The notes: a model not told the origin generated them from the letters alone. Positions 1 through 9,299 are shown, counted from the stretch's first letter. The stretch is 64,000 nucleotides of DNA from CAZTJA01 sp964613745 (GCA_964613745.1 CAZTJA010000004.1:1-64000); one strand, 5' to 3'. A program made the numbers and translations.

Positions 1-200
1 TCACGGTTCCTGCCTCAAGAATCTCCCCGCCGCCGGACATCATCATGGCCGGAGTGCAAAGCTTGTACATCAGCGGTGTACTTCATCTGGACGAGGGAAT
101 CCTTGTCGTACTGGATTTTAGAAAAATTCTCTCAATAGAAGAAAAAGACTCTCTCGAAGGCGTAACGAGACTTTTGCCGCAAGCTTCTATGGAGGCCTGA
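1..200 (+). CDS. cheW: CheW-like chemotaxis coupling protein, C-terminal part (cut by left edge)
   Basis: An open frame (codons in phase with base 3) enters from the left edge and ends at the TGA at 198-200; about 65 codons are visible. The residues match the C-terminal end of CheW: a PPP-DII segment, then GVQSLYISGVLHLDEGILVVLD, which has the usual pattern of a CheW beta-strand pair followed by LVVLD, and a short acidic tail. CheW bridges receptors and the kinase CheA at the cytoplasmic membrane. The gene lies 82 bp upstream of an MCP gene on the same strand, which fits a chemosensory operon. The start and the N-terminal two-thirds lie outside the window. It could instead be the CheW-like end of a longer protein (CheV type); the visible part cannot exclude that. 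Confidence 0.75.
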   Translation, partial: TVPASRISPPPDIIMAGVQSLYISGVLHLDEGILVVLDFRKILSIEEKDSLEGVTRLLPQASMEA

Positions 201-282
201 GAAAAGTAATCGGTCGGTTCTGAAAAATGGAATTTCTGTTACGGAACAAAATATAGATGGACCCGGTTCCAGGAGGAACAAC

Positions 283-2697
283 ATGAAAGGCACCAAGAAA
301 GCAGCTTTGACCGGAAGTTTGAGAAACAAAATTCTCTTTTACTTCCTTCTCATTTCTCTTATTCCATTCGGGATTTCAAGTTACATGGGCTACCGATCCA
401 TCGTGGCCCAGGCGGATGAATCGGCCCGCCGAGAATCAAAGATCGTGGCTGAAACGGCAGGCCAGACGATCAACGTTTACATGAACGACCGTGTGAGTGA
501 CATCCTCGTATGGTCGGACCTGCGGTTGTTCAGAGAGGCACTTGAAGTTGCCGAAGTCAGAGAAGATGCTTCTGATGCTATGAAAGAAATGGTGAAGTTA
601 TACGGAGCTTACGAAGGCATTTTCTTAGTAGACTCAAAAGGAAATGTAATCGCTTCGAGCTGGCCCGGAAGTATCGGAATGGACTTTTCCAAATCCGAGC
701 TTTTGAAGAGCACTGCAAATGGAAAGCTCGGACTGATGGATTTTCAGAAAATTCCTCTTGTTGAGCAAATTAACCCGGAAAGTAAAGGATGGAGTGCCGG
801 TATAGCGGCTCCTATTAAATTAGGAGGCAATGTTGCCGGATCAATTATAGCTTTTCTCAAATGGTCCCCGCTGGAACAGATAGTCCAAACAATCAAAGTC
901 GGGCAGACAGGTTACGTCTGGGTTATTAACAGACAAAATCAAGTTATCGTACATCCGTCCCCCGCCCTTTTAGGAGTCAATATTCTCGATCCAAAAATCA
1001 ACTTGCCGGTTTTGGATGAAGCTTTGAAAAGAAAAGACCAAAACGTCGAATATAATTTTACGAATCCCAGAACCGGAAAGCTCGAACCCAGGGTCACAGG
1101 TTTGGCGTTTCAGACCGCATTCAGGAATTTTCCGGGTCTTGATTGGCGAATTGGTGCCACCGCTACTCCCGACGAATTCAAACTCTACTTGCCGGAAGTT
1201 ATCCGAAACAACAGTGTAATGGGTCTCATAGTGCTAGCTTTCGTTGTTTTGATAGCGCTCATATTTGCAGGTACCATAGCAAGGCCGATTACCGCTCTGG
1301 CTAATGTCATGTCTCAAGCAGGCGACAATCTCGATCTAACATTGCGAGCCCCGGTAACCACCAAAGATGAAACCGGTCGGGCAGCGGAAACATTTAATGC
1401 TCTCCTTGAAAGACTTCAGGGTTCCTTTTCAGCGGTTTTGGATGCAGTTACTCGAGTTCGACAATCAGCTCTTTCCGTCAATGAAGTCACTGAAAAAATC
1501 GTGGTCAACGCCGGTGCCCAGGCCGAACGTGCTCGAAACGTTTTGGAAAGAGTCGGGACAATGGGGCAAACCGCCCAACAGGTTTCCGGCAATGCACAGG
1601 AGACTCTGCAGTCCTCAAATATGACTGCTCAGCAGTTGCAGTTAATGGCTGAAGAGATTGAGACGATGGCACAAAATGCCGGAAGCCAGGATACGAGAAG
1701 CCGTGAAGGTGAAGAAATCGTAGACGCAATGGGTGCAACGGCTCGTGAGGTTTCCGGAAAAGCCGGCGAGCAGTTTTCGGCAGCCCAGAACACCGCCGAG
1801 TCCATCAACCGTATGGCTCAAACCATTGATCAAATGGCCCAAAACGCACTCGAAGCGGCAAAACAGTCGGAATTGGCGGATAAATTCGCCAGAGAAGGGG
1901 GCCAGGCCGTCGAAAAAGTGGTTCAGGGTATGAGAGGCATCGCTGATAGTTCCGAGCAGATCAATGACATCATGGTCGTTATTTCGTCCATCGCGGAACA
2001 GACAAACCTTCTGGCTTTGAACGCGGCAATCGAAGCAGCAAGAGCCGGAGAGCATGGAAAAGGTTTTGCGGTAGTTGCCGACGAAGTGAGAAAGTTGGCG
2101 GAAAGAACCGCTGAATCCACAAATGAAATTGCCGACCTTATCAAAGAAAGTAACAAGAGGGTCGATGAAGGAGAAAAGCTGTCCGCGACAAGTCGAGAAG
2201 CTTTGGCTCAAATTCAGGAGGCCGTCGGCCGAACTAACTCACTAATTAGTGGTATTTCGGAAGCTACTCTGCGGCAAACTCAGGATGCTACAAGTGTTCA
2301 GCAGGCTATGAATCAGCTTACCTCACTGTCACAGGACATTCTGAATCTTACGGCCGAACAGGGCAAACGTAGAGAGCGAGCGGCCGAGATCATGGGTGAA
2401 ATCAGAAATCTCAGTAGAAGTATTCTCGAACAAGCCGGTTTGGAAGTGGAAAGCTCCAATCAGTTGAATCAAGCCATGGGCCAGGTTACAGGACGAGCCG
2501 AAAACATTACAGAACTGACCAGCATGCAAACTGAACGTGCAGCGGCTCTTCGCCAGATCATGGATGAAATGGCGGAAGTCGCCGGAAGAAACGCCCAGGG
2601 TGCAGCAGGAGCATCTCAGTCGGTTAGCGAATTGGCTCAAATTGCCGATGAACTTGGACGCTTGGTCGAACAGTTCAGGATCAGTAGAGAAATGTAA
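283..2697 (+). CDS. Methyl-accepting chemotaxis protein
   Basis: A transmembrane receptor of 804 residues. A first membrane helix lies at about residues 16-36 and a second at about 311-332; between them is a periplasmic sensor region of about 270 residues that looks like a double-Cache ligand-binding domain. A HAMP segment follows (about 333-385, starting ARPITALANVM), then a long cytoplasmic coiled coil. The conserved signalling tip is intact at about 572-592 (EQTNLLALNAAIEAARAGE) and is followed by the usual GKGFAVVADEVRKLAERT. The start has a strong AGGAGGA site 8-10 bp upstream. It sits directly between a cheW remnant and a cheY, so it is probably the receptor feeding the CheA at 3821. 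The ligand cannot be inferred. The protein ends soon after the coiled coil with no CheR-tethering pentapeptide that I can see. Confidence 0.93.
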   Translation: MKGTKKAALTGSLRNKILFYFLLISLIPFGISSYMGYRSIVAQADESARRESKIVAETAGQTINVYMNDRVSDILVWSDLRLFREALEVAEVREDASDAMKEMVKLYGAYEGIFLVDSKGNVIASSWPGSIGMDFSKSELLKSTANGKLGLMDFQKIPLVEQINPESKGWSAGIAAPIKLGGNVAGSIIAFLKWSPLEQIVQTIKVGQTGYVWVINRQNQVIVHPSPALLGVNILDPKINLPVLDEALKRKDQNVEYNFTNPRTGKLEPRVTGLAFQTAFRNFPGLDWRIGATATPDEFKLYLPEVIRNNSVMGLIVLAFVVLIALIFAGTIARPITALANVMSQAGDNLDLTLRAPVTTKDETGRAAETFNALLERLQGSFSAVLDAVTRVRQSALSVNEVTEKIVVNAGAQAERARNVLERVGTMGQTAQQVSGNAQETLQSSNMTAQQLQLMAEEIETMAQNAGSQDTRSREGEEIVDAMGATAREVSGKAGEQFSAAQNTAESINRMAQTIDQMAQNALEAAKQSELADKFAREGGQAVEKVVQGMRGIADSSEQINDIMVVISSIAEQTNLLALNAAIEAARAGEHGKGFAVVADEVRKLAERTAESTNEIADLIKESNKRVDEGEKLSATSREALAQIQEAVGRTNSLISGISEATLRQTQDATSVQQAMNQLTSLSQDILNLTAEQGKRRERAAEIMGEIRNLSRSILEQAGLEVESSNQLNQAMGQVTGRAENITELTSMQTERAAALRQIMDEMAEVAGRNAQGAAGASQSVSELAQIADELGRLVEQFRISREM

Positions 2698-2720
2698 ACA
2701 GGTATTTCCAGGAGTTTAGG

Positions 2721-3092
2721 ATGGGTATGAAGGTCCTGGTCGTTGATGACTCGGGGTTCATGAGAAAGAGAATCGTGGAGATTTTGCGTTCAGCGGGCCA
2801 TTCCGTAATCGGTGAAGCCAAAAGCGGCGATGAAGCGGTAGAGCTGTACGGAAAACTCAGCCCCGATCTAGTCACGATGGACATTACCATGCGAGAAATG
2901 GATGGGATCACGGCGGCAAAGCAAATCTTGGGCACGGATCCCCATGCGAATATTGTATTCCTAACCATCTTAAAAGATGACAAGTTTCGGCTTGAAGCCG
3001 AAAAAATCGGCGCCAAGGGATTCGTCAACAAGACGGATGCGGCTTTGATAACCGGGTTGATCAATGAATTGGAAAATAAACGGCATACATAA
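2721..3092 (+). CDS. cheY: CheY-type single-domain response regulator
   Basis: A stand-alone receiver domain of 123 residues, the normal CheY length. The acidic pair is D9/D10, the phospho-acceptor is D54 (in LVTMD), the switch threonine is T82 and the conserved lysine is K104 (FVNKTDA), so all catalytic positions are present. It has no DNA-binding or output domain and should act by protein contact after phosphorylation by CheA. The gene starts 23 bp after the MCP gene, with an AGGAG site about 7 bp before the chosen ATG; a second ATG two codons later is possible. The following gene begins on the very next base, so translation is probably coupled. It resembles CheY copies in non-flagellar and alternative chemosensory clusters as much as flagellar ones. 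Confidence 0.88.
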   Translation: MGMKVLVVDDSGFMRKRIVEILRSAGHSVIGEAKSGDEAVELYGKLSPDLVTMDITMREMDGITAAKQILGTDPHANIVFLTILKDDKFRLEAEKIGAKGFVNKTDAALITGLINELENKRHT

Positions 3093-3782
3093 ATGGCTCT
3101 ACACCGGTTCTTCTCCGGTACAAAATCTGACCCTGTTCGGGGTTCGAGCTTGGACGGAACTCATTTATCTACACTGATAAAAGATAAATGGTTTCTGTTC
3201 TTCTGTGTTGCCTCTATTGCGGCCCTCATCGGCAACACGAAGCTCGTCTATGAGCTGTTCTTTTACCCGGACGAGTCCATAATATCCGCTTCTTTCAGCT
3301 TCGCGGCCGGCGACGGAAGAGGAAGAGTGTCGGATCGCCTTTTCACGTGGGCGGTCATCTCCTGGGTCATGGGTTTTTCAGCTTTCGCCGCCATTATTTA
3401 TTTTCTTAACCACCGTATCCTTAGGCCCATTTCGGTGGTCTGCGGCACTGTCGAAGAAATGGCAAAAGGGAACCTGGCAACTACAGCTTTGATACATCAT
3501 GGAAGTCATTTGACTGGTCTGGCATCGGCAGTGAATGACTTGTCCGTGAATTTTCAGGAGATTCTGTTACTTACCGGTACCTCAATCGGCAACTCGAGGG
3601 AGCGGCTCGAAATAATAGATAAGCTGCTGAGAAAAAATGAACTGTCGGCAACTGATTTGAGCCGGATCCGAGAAGAGCTGGACAATCTTAATGCCGACAT
3701 CGATCTCCTGGAATACATGGTCAAACAGTTCCAGCTTTACCGAACGGAATTCGACGGCCGCAAAGTAATTTCGTCCAACTGA
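3093..3782 (+). CDS. Two-helix membrane protein with HAMP domain and no output domain
   Basis: A 229-residue protein whose ATG directly abuts the stop of cheY. Membrane helices at about residues 33-49 and 84-105 enclose a short extracytoplasmic loop of about 34 residues, too short for a Cache or PAS sensor. The second helix runs into a HAMP-like segment (about 106-160, starting RILRPISVVCGTVEEMA), followed by a helical tail to the end. There is no MCP signalling tip, kinase, cyclase or phosphatase domain. Its place between cheY and cheA suggests that it belongs to the sensory array, perhaps as a membrane adaptor or as a signal input passed through HAMP-HAMP contacts; this is inference. I do not recognise a named family beyond HAMP. 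Confidence 0.75.
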   Translation: MALHRFFSGTKSDPVRGSSLDGTHLSTLIKDKWFLFFCVASIAALIGNTKLVYELFFYPDESIISASFSFAAGDGRGRVSDRLFTWAVISWVMGFSAFAAIIYFLNHRILRPISVVCGTVEEMAKGNLATTALIHHGSHLTGLASAVNDLSVNFQEILLLTGTSIGNSRERLEIIDKLLRKNELSATDLSRIREELDNLNADIDLLEYMVKQFQLYRTEFDGRKVISSN

Positions 3783-3820
3783 TTCATCATCACATATTCG
3801 GATTTTTTCGAGGCGGTAAA

Positions 3821-6800
3821 ATGATAGATACCGAAATACTTCAGGATTACGCCAGTGAGGCCAAAGAACTCCTTGACGAAATGGATAACAGCCTGATCCG
3901 CCTCGAACAAGAGGATAACAAGACTGAGTTACTCAACACCATATTCAGGGCTGTCCACTGCATCAAAGGCTCCGCGGAATACATAGGATTGGAAAAATCG
4001 AGTGCCCTGACTCACGGAGTTGAAAATCTGTTGGACAAACTCCGTGAGGGTCACTGCCAACTAAATCCACGCATTATGGACTTTCTCTTTAGGTCAAAGG
4101 ATCTTATTCTGACGCTCATTGACGAGGTTTCAAGAGAAAAGGAAGAAAAAAGTCCTATTACGGATTTAATGTCCGAACTTAATGATCTCATCACTCCGCG
4201 GAAGATCACTGAACCTCATATTGAGCCGGAACCCGAACCCGTTCATTCCCCAGATCGGATGTACGAAGACTCCTTCGATTCCATTCCTGAAATTACAACC
4301 GAATTGGCCGATGAACTTCTCGGGGAATCCGATCAGGACGAATTGCAGTCTTATACCGAAGACCATTTCCTGGAAGGATTTCAGAAGAGATCAGAGAACT
4401 CCGCCGAGCCGGACATTTCAACGGAGCACCATGAAACTGCGACTTATGAAGAAAGTGCTGAAAGTCCACAATTAGCTGTTTCCACAATTCTCTTCGGTAG
4501 CACCGGAGATTTGCGGTCTGATGTGGAAAATGTGTCGGTTCCGGAAACCAAAGACTCGGTCCACGATGATCCGATCGCAACCGGGACTCCACTCTTTAAT
4601 TTTGAGGATAATGTTCATCAGCTCTTGAATTTAAGCCTCTACTTCGATGATCTGCAGGATGGATTGCGACCTGCTGAAGTCATGGATTCCATTCTTAGTA
4701 CTATAGATGATTTGCGGCTCGGTCTTGAATATTGTCCACATCCGGAACCTGCTTCCATTCTTGACGACCTGCGCAAAGCGCTTACCGGGATCGATCAGAC
4801 CATTCAGAAGCTGACGGAAGAGGAAGTTTTAGAATTCCGGAACATCCTCCAGGGACTTAGAACTTTTTATCCCCAAGGTGTTTTTCCTCTCCCGGAACCT
4901 GCCGCTTCTCCCACTACGGAAACAACGACGTTTACCGCAGCGCCTACTACGGAAGTAACCTCCATAATGGAACTACCGGGAGTTTCCGATGCAGTCATAA
5001 ACGCGCTACGGAGAGCAGGGCTTGGGAATATCAATTCCTTGCTGAAGACGGACATTGCTACACTGTGCAAAATAGAAGGCATTACACCCGGCATGGCGCA
5101 GAATGTCCTTAAAGCAATCGGTTCCCCAGTAGCCGCAAATTGGGTAGCCCCTAAAAAAACCTCGGGGAAGCAGTCCCTGTTATCCGATGTGGACGATGAA
5201 TTGCTCCATGAGTTTGAAACTATATTTGGTGGGGGCGAAGCTCAACAGCCGGCTGGTTCACCATGGGGCGGTGGAAGGGCGGCGGACCTACTTAGAGAAG
5301 TTGAATCCGTGCGAGAAGAAACGGATCGCGAAATTATTGAAATCTTTCTCCAGTATGCCTGGGAAATTCACGACAAAGTCTCTCCACAAATGAGTCGAGT
5401 ACTCTTGAACAGTGCGGTTCAAGCCGAGTATGAATCCCTAGCCGATAATATCAGGGCAGTCAAATATTCATCCAGTTACATGGACTATCAGAGTTTGGCC
5501 GCATTCTTGGATGACTGGTACGAAAAGACGATATGGTGTTCCAAAAACACTGGTACGTTGTCTCCTCTCGATCTTAAATTCATGAACAATTGTTTTCTCC
5601 GGTTCGAGGACTTTTTGAAAGGTCTCGAAATAATCATCAATCCCACTGGAGCGAACCTTCACGATATTGAAGTCTCTACACCGGAAATATTTACTGAAGA
5701 ACAAAGTGCAAAACCTGCAACCGCGAAAGAGTTCAATACCGATGCTCCGCAAACGCATGTAAAGGAACAGATGAGGCCGACTAGTCCAATTGGCGAATCC
5801 ACGCAAGACCCGAAAAGTGCAGAGGTCAGTGCTGCAGATCCCCGACAATCCCAGATTTCCCGTGAACCTAAATCCACCGTTCAGGAGACCCGCACAATTA
5901 GAGACTCCGTTGAAAGTGCAATTATAAGCACCATGCGTGTCGATTCATCAAAGGTTGACAGTTTACTAAACCAAGTTGGTGAACTCGTTGTAAACCGATC
6001 CTATGTGGAACAGCTGTCAATCGAATTAAAAAGCTTCCAGCGTTACTTGACAGGCATCAAACAAGTCACGAAAAAAGAAGCTCAAACTCTGAAAGATTTG
6101 AGTTTAAAGGTGGGTGAAGCCAGTATTTCCCTGGGCAGAGTGGCAAACGATCTGCAAGAAGGAGTAATGAAGCTCAGAATGCTTCCGGTTGGGCAACTTT
6201 TCAATCGCATTCCCAGGCTCATTCGTGATCTCTCACGACGGGTGGGAAAGAATGTTGCACTGGAAGTAAATGGCGGGGAGACCGAAGTTGACAAACGAGT
6301 GATTGAACAGATTTATAATCCTCTGGTCCATTTAGTGAGAAACGCCGTAGATCATGGAATCGAAGATCCGGAAACAAGGCGCCGATTAGGGAAAAATGAG
6401 CAGGGGCAAATAAGTTTAAGTGCCTATTCACAGGGAAACCAAGTGGTAATCGACATAGAAGACGACGGCGGCGGCATAGATACTGACGCCATTTCCAAGA
6501 AAGCTCTGGAAACCGGGATTGTCGAAAGCCAGGAGCTCCGTGCCCTGACTGTTCAAGACCTGTATAACATGATTTTTCTGCCCGGATTCTCTACCAGCAA
6601 AAGGGTCACGACAACTTCGGGCAGAGGCGTGGGGATGGACGTCGTCAAAAAGGACATTGAAAAAATTAACGGTCACATAGAAATAGATTCGGAAAAAGAT
6701 TACGGCACAAAAATTTCCATAAAGATCCCGCTTACTTTGGCAATCATTCAAACTCTGCTGATTCGCTCCGCTTCTCACGTATTCGCGATTCCTCTTACGT

Positions 6801-7234
6801 CCGTCAGGGAAATTATTCAGGTCTCTTCAAAGGATTTGATGACCATTGAGGGGTTCGAGGTATTAAAGTTCCGAGATGAAACCGTACCCGTGTTGCGATT
6901 AAGAGAGGTTTTCAAACTGAAGAATGCAGTGCATCGCAAACCCGATAGATTTCTTGTTCTCGCAGTCGCCGGACAGAAAACCGTTGGTTTCTATGTCGAA
7001 GAACTCTTGGGAGAACAAGATGTAGTTATTAAGCCTCTCGCCGAACATGTTTGTGAAACGCGAGGCCTTGCGGGATCAACAATACTTGGCGACGGAACCA
7101 TCGCACTGGTTCTAGATGTGTTGGAAGTAGTGGAAGATGTTATTGCGAGACAAAAACAGCTCGGACAGGCCGCAAACGGCTACTACCAGAAAAACGGCAC
7201 CAGGAGATCGGAACCGGTAATGGAGATCTCATAG
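3821..7234 (+). CDS. cheA: Multidomain chemotaxis histidine kinase CheA with HhH insert and degenerate second HPt
   Basis: At 1137 residues it is much longer than classical CheA (about 650). An N-terminal HPt domain (about 2-105) carries the phospho-histidine H46 in AVHCIKGSAEYIGL. A long acidic, low-complexity region follows. At about 382-433 there is a helix-hairpin-helix-like segment (LPGVSDAVINALRRAGL... IEGITPGMAQNVLKAIG). A second HPt-like helical bundle lies at about 500-580, where the expected histidine is K548 (AVKYSSSY). Then come a Pro/Thr-rich linker, the dimerisation helices (about 705-800), and the HATPase domain with N box (HLVRNAVDHGIED, about 837), G1 (DDGGGID) and G2 (GRGVGMDVV). 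A C-terminal CheW-like domain ends the protein. The kinase core looks active. A GAGG-type site precedes the ATG. It is the central kinase of this cluster and phosphorylates CheY and probably CheB. Confidence 0.93.
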   Translation: MIDTEILQDYASEAKELLDEMDNSLIRLEQEDNKTELLNTIFRAVHCIKGSAEYIGLEKSSALTHGVENLLDKLREGHCQLNPRIMDFLFRSKDLILTLIDEVSREKEEKSPITDLMSELNDLITPRKITEPHIEPEPEPVHSPDRMYEDSFDSIPEITTELADELLGESDQDELQSYTEDHFLEGFQKRSENSAEPDISTEHHETATYEESAESPQLAVSTILFGSTGDLRSDVENVSVPETKDSVHDDPIATGTPLFNFEDNVHQLLNLSLYFDDLQDGLRPAEVMDSILSTIDDLRLGLEYCPHPEPASILDDLRKALTGIDQTIQKLTEEEVLEFRNILQGLRTFYPQGVFPLPEPAASPTTETTTFTAAPTTEVTSIMELPGVSDAVINALRRAGLGNINSLLKTDIATLCKIEGITPGMAQNVLKAIGSPVAANWVAPKKTSGKQSLLSDVDDELLHEFETIFGGGEAQQPAGSPWGGGRAADLLREVESVREETDREIIEIFLQYAWEIHDKVSPQMSRVLLNSAVQAEYESLADNIRAVKYSSSYMDYQSLAAFLDDWYEKTIWCSKNTGTLSPLDLKFMNNCFLRFEDFLKGLEIIINPTGANLHDIEVSTPEIFTEEQSAKPATAKEFNTDAPQTHVKEQMRPTSPIGESTQDPKSAEVSAADPRQSQISREPKSTVQETRTIRDSVESAIISTMRVDSSKVDSLLNQVGELVVNRSYVEQLSIELKSFQRYLTGIKQVTKKEAQTLKDLSLKVGEASISLGRVANDLQEGVMKLRMLPVGQLFNRIPRLIRDLSRRVGKNVALEVNGGETEVDKRVIEQIYNPLVHLVRNAVDHGIEDPETRRRLGKNEQGQISLSAYSQGNQVVIDIEDDGGGIDTDAISKKALETGIVESQELRALTVQDLYNMIFLPGFSTSKRVTTTSGRGVGMDVVKKDIEKINGHIEIDSEKDYGTKISIKIPLTLAIIQTLLIRSASHVFAIPLTSVREIIQVSSKDLMTIEGFEVLKFRDETVPVLRLREVFKLKNAVHRKPDRFLVLAVAGQKTVGFYVEELLGEQDVVIKPLAEHVCETRGLAGSTILGDGTIALVLDVLEVVEDVIARQKQLGQAANGYYQKNGTRRSEPVMEIS

Positions 7235-7245
7235 GACACGGCTAT

Positions 7246-8031
7246 ATGGGTCAACTTGTTGCGATTATAAGCCAAAAAGGCGGCGTAGGAAAAACGTCAA
7301 CCGCAGTCAACCTGGGTGCCTGCATCTCCGCGATGAAAAGACGTGTGCTTCTGGTGGGCCTGGATCCCCAATGCGGCATTACGAAATGTTTCGGCATGGA
7401 AAACGACAATGCGGGTTTAGGATTGTTGGATGTTATGAGCGAAGGTTTGCCGATACAAACCGCCATTTTCCCGGTCCATTCACGCCTTCCGAGACTTTTT
7501 GCCGTCCCCTCGAATGTTGCCTCCATTGGCCAAGAGTCAGATTTCCGTGAAATTCCGAATAAAGATCCCGGTGCCTTCAGCCGTTTATTCGAACCGATCC
7601 GTGATGAATTTGATTACATTTTTTTCGATTGTCCACCCAGGCTGGACAATCCTACGCTTGCAGCTTTAGCCGCCAGTGACGCATATATGGTACCGGTTCA
7701 ATGTGAATATGCTTCGATGGGAACTATAGGCAGAGTTCTCAGGGCTGCACTTGAAATAAAACGTGTGCACAATACGCAATTAGCAATTTTTGGTTTTCTC
7801 ATCACTATGGCCGACAAGAGAGCCTCATTCACCATCAAAGTAATTCATGAGATCCGAGAACATCTCAAATCAAGGGTCTTTCGCACCATAATTCCTCGTG
7901 ACCCAAAGTTGGCGGAAGTTCCATTCCGAGAGGAACCGGTTATTGCCTATGATCTGGATACTCCAGGATCAAAGGCCTACATCCAACTGGCGCGAGAAAT
8001 CCTTAATGCCTCGTCCGCCGGCCGAGGCTAA
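7246..8031 (+). CDS. ParA/Soj-family ATPase associated with the chemosensory cluster
   Basis: A deviant Walker A motif KGGVGKTS at residues 11-18 near the N-terminus, a Walker B-type FDCPP at about 124, and a length of 261 residues identify a ParA/MinD-superfamily ATPase. Such proteins form nucleotide-dependent dimers on the nucleoid or membrane and position cargo. It begins 11 bp after cheA and ends 5 bp before cheB, with no parB or centromere-like repeats nearby. A role in placing the chemosensory array, like ParC/PpfA-type proteins of Vibrio and Rhodobacter, is therefore more likely than plasmid or chromosome segregation; this is inference from context. The ribosome-binding site is weak, consistent with translational coupling to cheA. 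Confidence 0.88.
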   Translation: MGQLVAIISQKGGVGKTSTAVNLGACISAMKRRVLLVGLDPQCGITKCFGMENDNAGLGLLDVMSEGLPIQTAIFPVHSRLPRLFAVPSNVASIGQESDFREIPNKDPGAFSRLFEPIRDEFDYIFFDCPPRLDNPTLAALAASDAYMVPVQCEYASMGTIGRVLRAALEIKRVHNTQLAIFGFLITMADKRASFTIKVIHEIREHLKSRVFRTIIPRDPKLAEVPFREEPVIAYDLDTPGSKAYIQLAREILNASSAGRG

Positions 8032-8035
8032 ATCG

Positions 8036-9097
8036 ATGAAACCCGACGAGTCTTCCAAAATTCGAGTCCTGGTTGTGGATGATTCAGCGCTAATGAGGCG
8101 TCAAATCTCTATGATCTTATCGTCCGACCCGGGTTTTACGGTAGTGGATCAGGCTTCGGACGGCATTGAAGCGCTCGAAAAAATTCAATCAGTAAAACCG
8201 GACGTCATTACACTTGATGTTGAAATGCCTCGGATGAACGGAATCACCTGCCTTAAACACATAATGGTGAAATACTCGGTTCCCACGGTGATGATTAGCT
8301 CTTTGACCAAGGAAGGCGCCAAGACCTCCTTTGATGCGCTGCGCTACGGTGCAATTGACGTCATAGCCAAGCCGTCCCGCAGAGAAGACGCCGATCTCGA
8401 TTCCCAAAAAGCCGACATCATAGCTAAAGTCAGACGAGCCGCCTCCATTCGCACCGGTCGTTTCAAATATTTGCGGATTCCTCAGCCTACGGTGACGTCC
8501 CGACAGGACAGAGGAACACCGGATCGGAATACAACCTTTATTACGATTGGAGCCGGCACCGGAGGCTACTATGGGCTCCTGAGAACCATTCCCGTCGTAC
8601 CCGAAGGATTCAATGACACTATCATTGCCGTGATACATGCCTCCGCCGGAAACGTCGAACCGTTTGCCGCATATCTTAATTCTCACAGTAACATTCCGGT
8701 GCAGCACGGGAAAGACGGTGTTTCCGTCCGAAAAGGCTCCTGCTATCTTTGTTCCGCCGAACATACTCTTGTCATGATCGAAAATGGTACCGGGAATCTC
8801 ATGTTCTCCGACCTAGCGGGGAATTCCGATTCTTACAGGGGATCGATCAACGTCATGATGCAATCAGTTGCAGAATATGCCGGATCTCGATCCATCGGGG
8901 TAGTCATGACGGGTTCAGGTCAAGATGGAGCCGAAGGTTTACTCCACATAAACAAAGCCGGCGGAAAATGCATCGTTCAAGACATCAATAATTGTATCGA
9001 TCCTTCTATGCCCCTTGCAGCGTTGGAACAGGCAGTTGTTGAACAGCTCGTTCCGGATTATCTTCTTGCCGAACATCTTCTCAACGCAACGAAATAA
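8036..9097 (+). CDS. cheB: CheB-like receiver-methylesterase with the nucleophilic serine replaced by glycine
   Basis: I start at the ATG at 8036, 4 bp after the ParA stop; an in-frame ATG at 8006 inside parA is an alternative. An N-terminal receiver domain (acidic D15/D16, phospho-site D61) is joined to a CheB-type methylesterase domain. In E. coli CheB the triad is S164-H190-D286. Here the aligned residues are G174 (GAGTGG instead of GASTGG), H201 (in VIHAS) and D297 (GSGQDGAEG). The spacing of the second and third residues is kept, so the alignment is secure and the serine is missing. The codon is GGC, one base from AGC. Receptor demethylation by the normal mechanism should be abolished; the protein may be a phosphorylated adaptor or act by another chemistry. 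No cheR or cheD is seen in the window. Confidence 0.85.
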   Translation: MKPDESSKIRVLVVDDSALMRRQISMILSSDPGFTVVDQASDGIEALEKIQSVKPDVITLDVEMPRMNGITCLKHIMVKYSVPTVMISSLTKEGAKTSFDALRYGAIDVIAKPSRREDADLDSQKADIIAKVRRAASIRTGRFKYLRIPQPTVTSRQDRGTPDRNTTFITIGAGTGGYYGLLRTIPVVPEGFNDTIIAVIHASAGNVEPFAAYLNSHSNIPVQHGKDGVSVRKGSCYLCSAEHTLVMIENGTGNLMFSDLAGNSDSYRGSINVMMQSVAEYAGSRSIGVVMTGSGQDGAEGLLHINKAGGKCIVQDINNCIDPSMPLAALEQAVVEQLVPDYLLAEHLLNATK

Positions 9098-9299
9098 TCA
9101 GTTTTTCCCAAACAGAACTTAAATTCCGTATGCGACAGGAAATTTTACTCATTGTAAAGTCTATTGACCTCACGTCTTCTGTAAGATCAAACCTTCCGAA
9201 GGCAAGTGCTTCATTTCACACGGCGTTCTTTGACTCTCGTAAGTTCCTGTTGGGCACGCGTTTTGCTCAAGTTTTAGATACGGTGCAAGGAGGTGCGCT

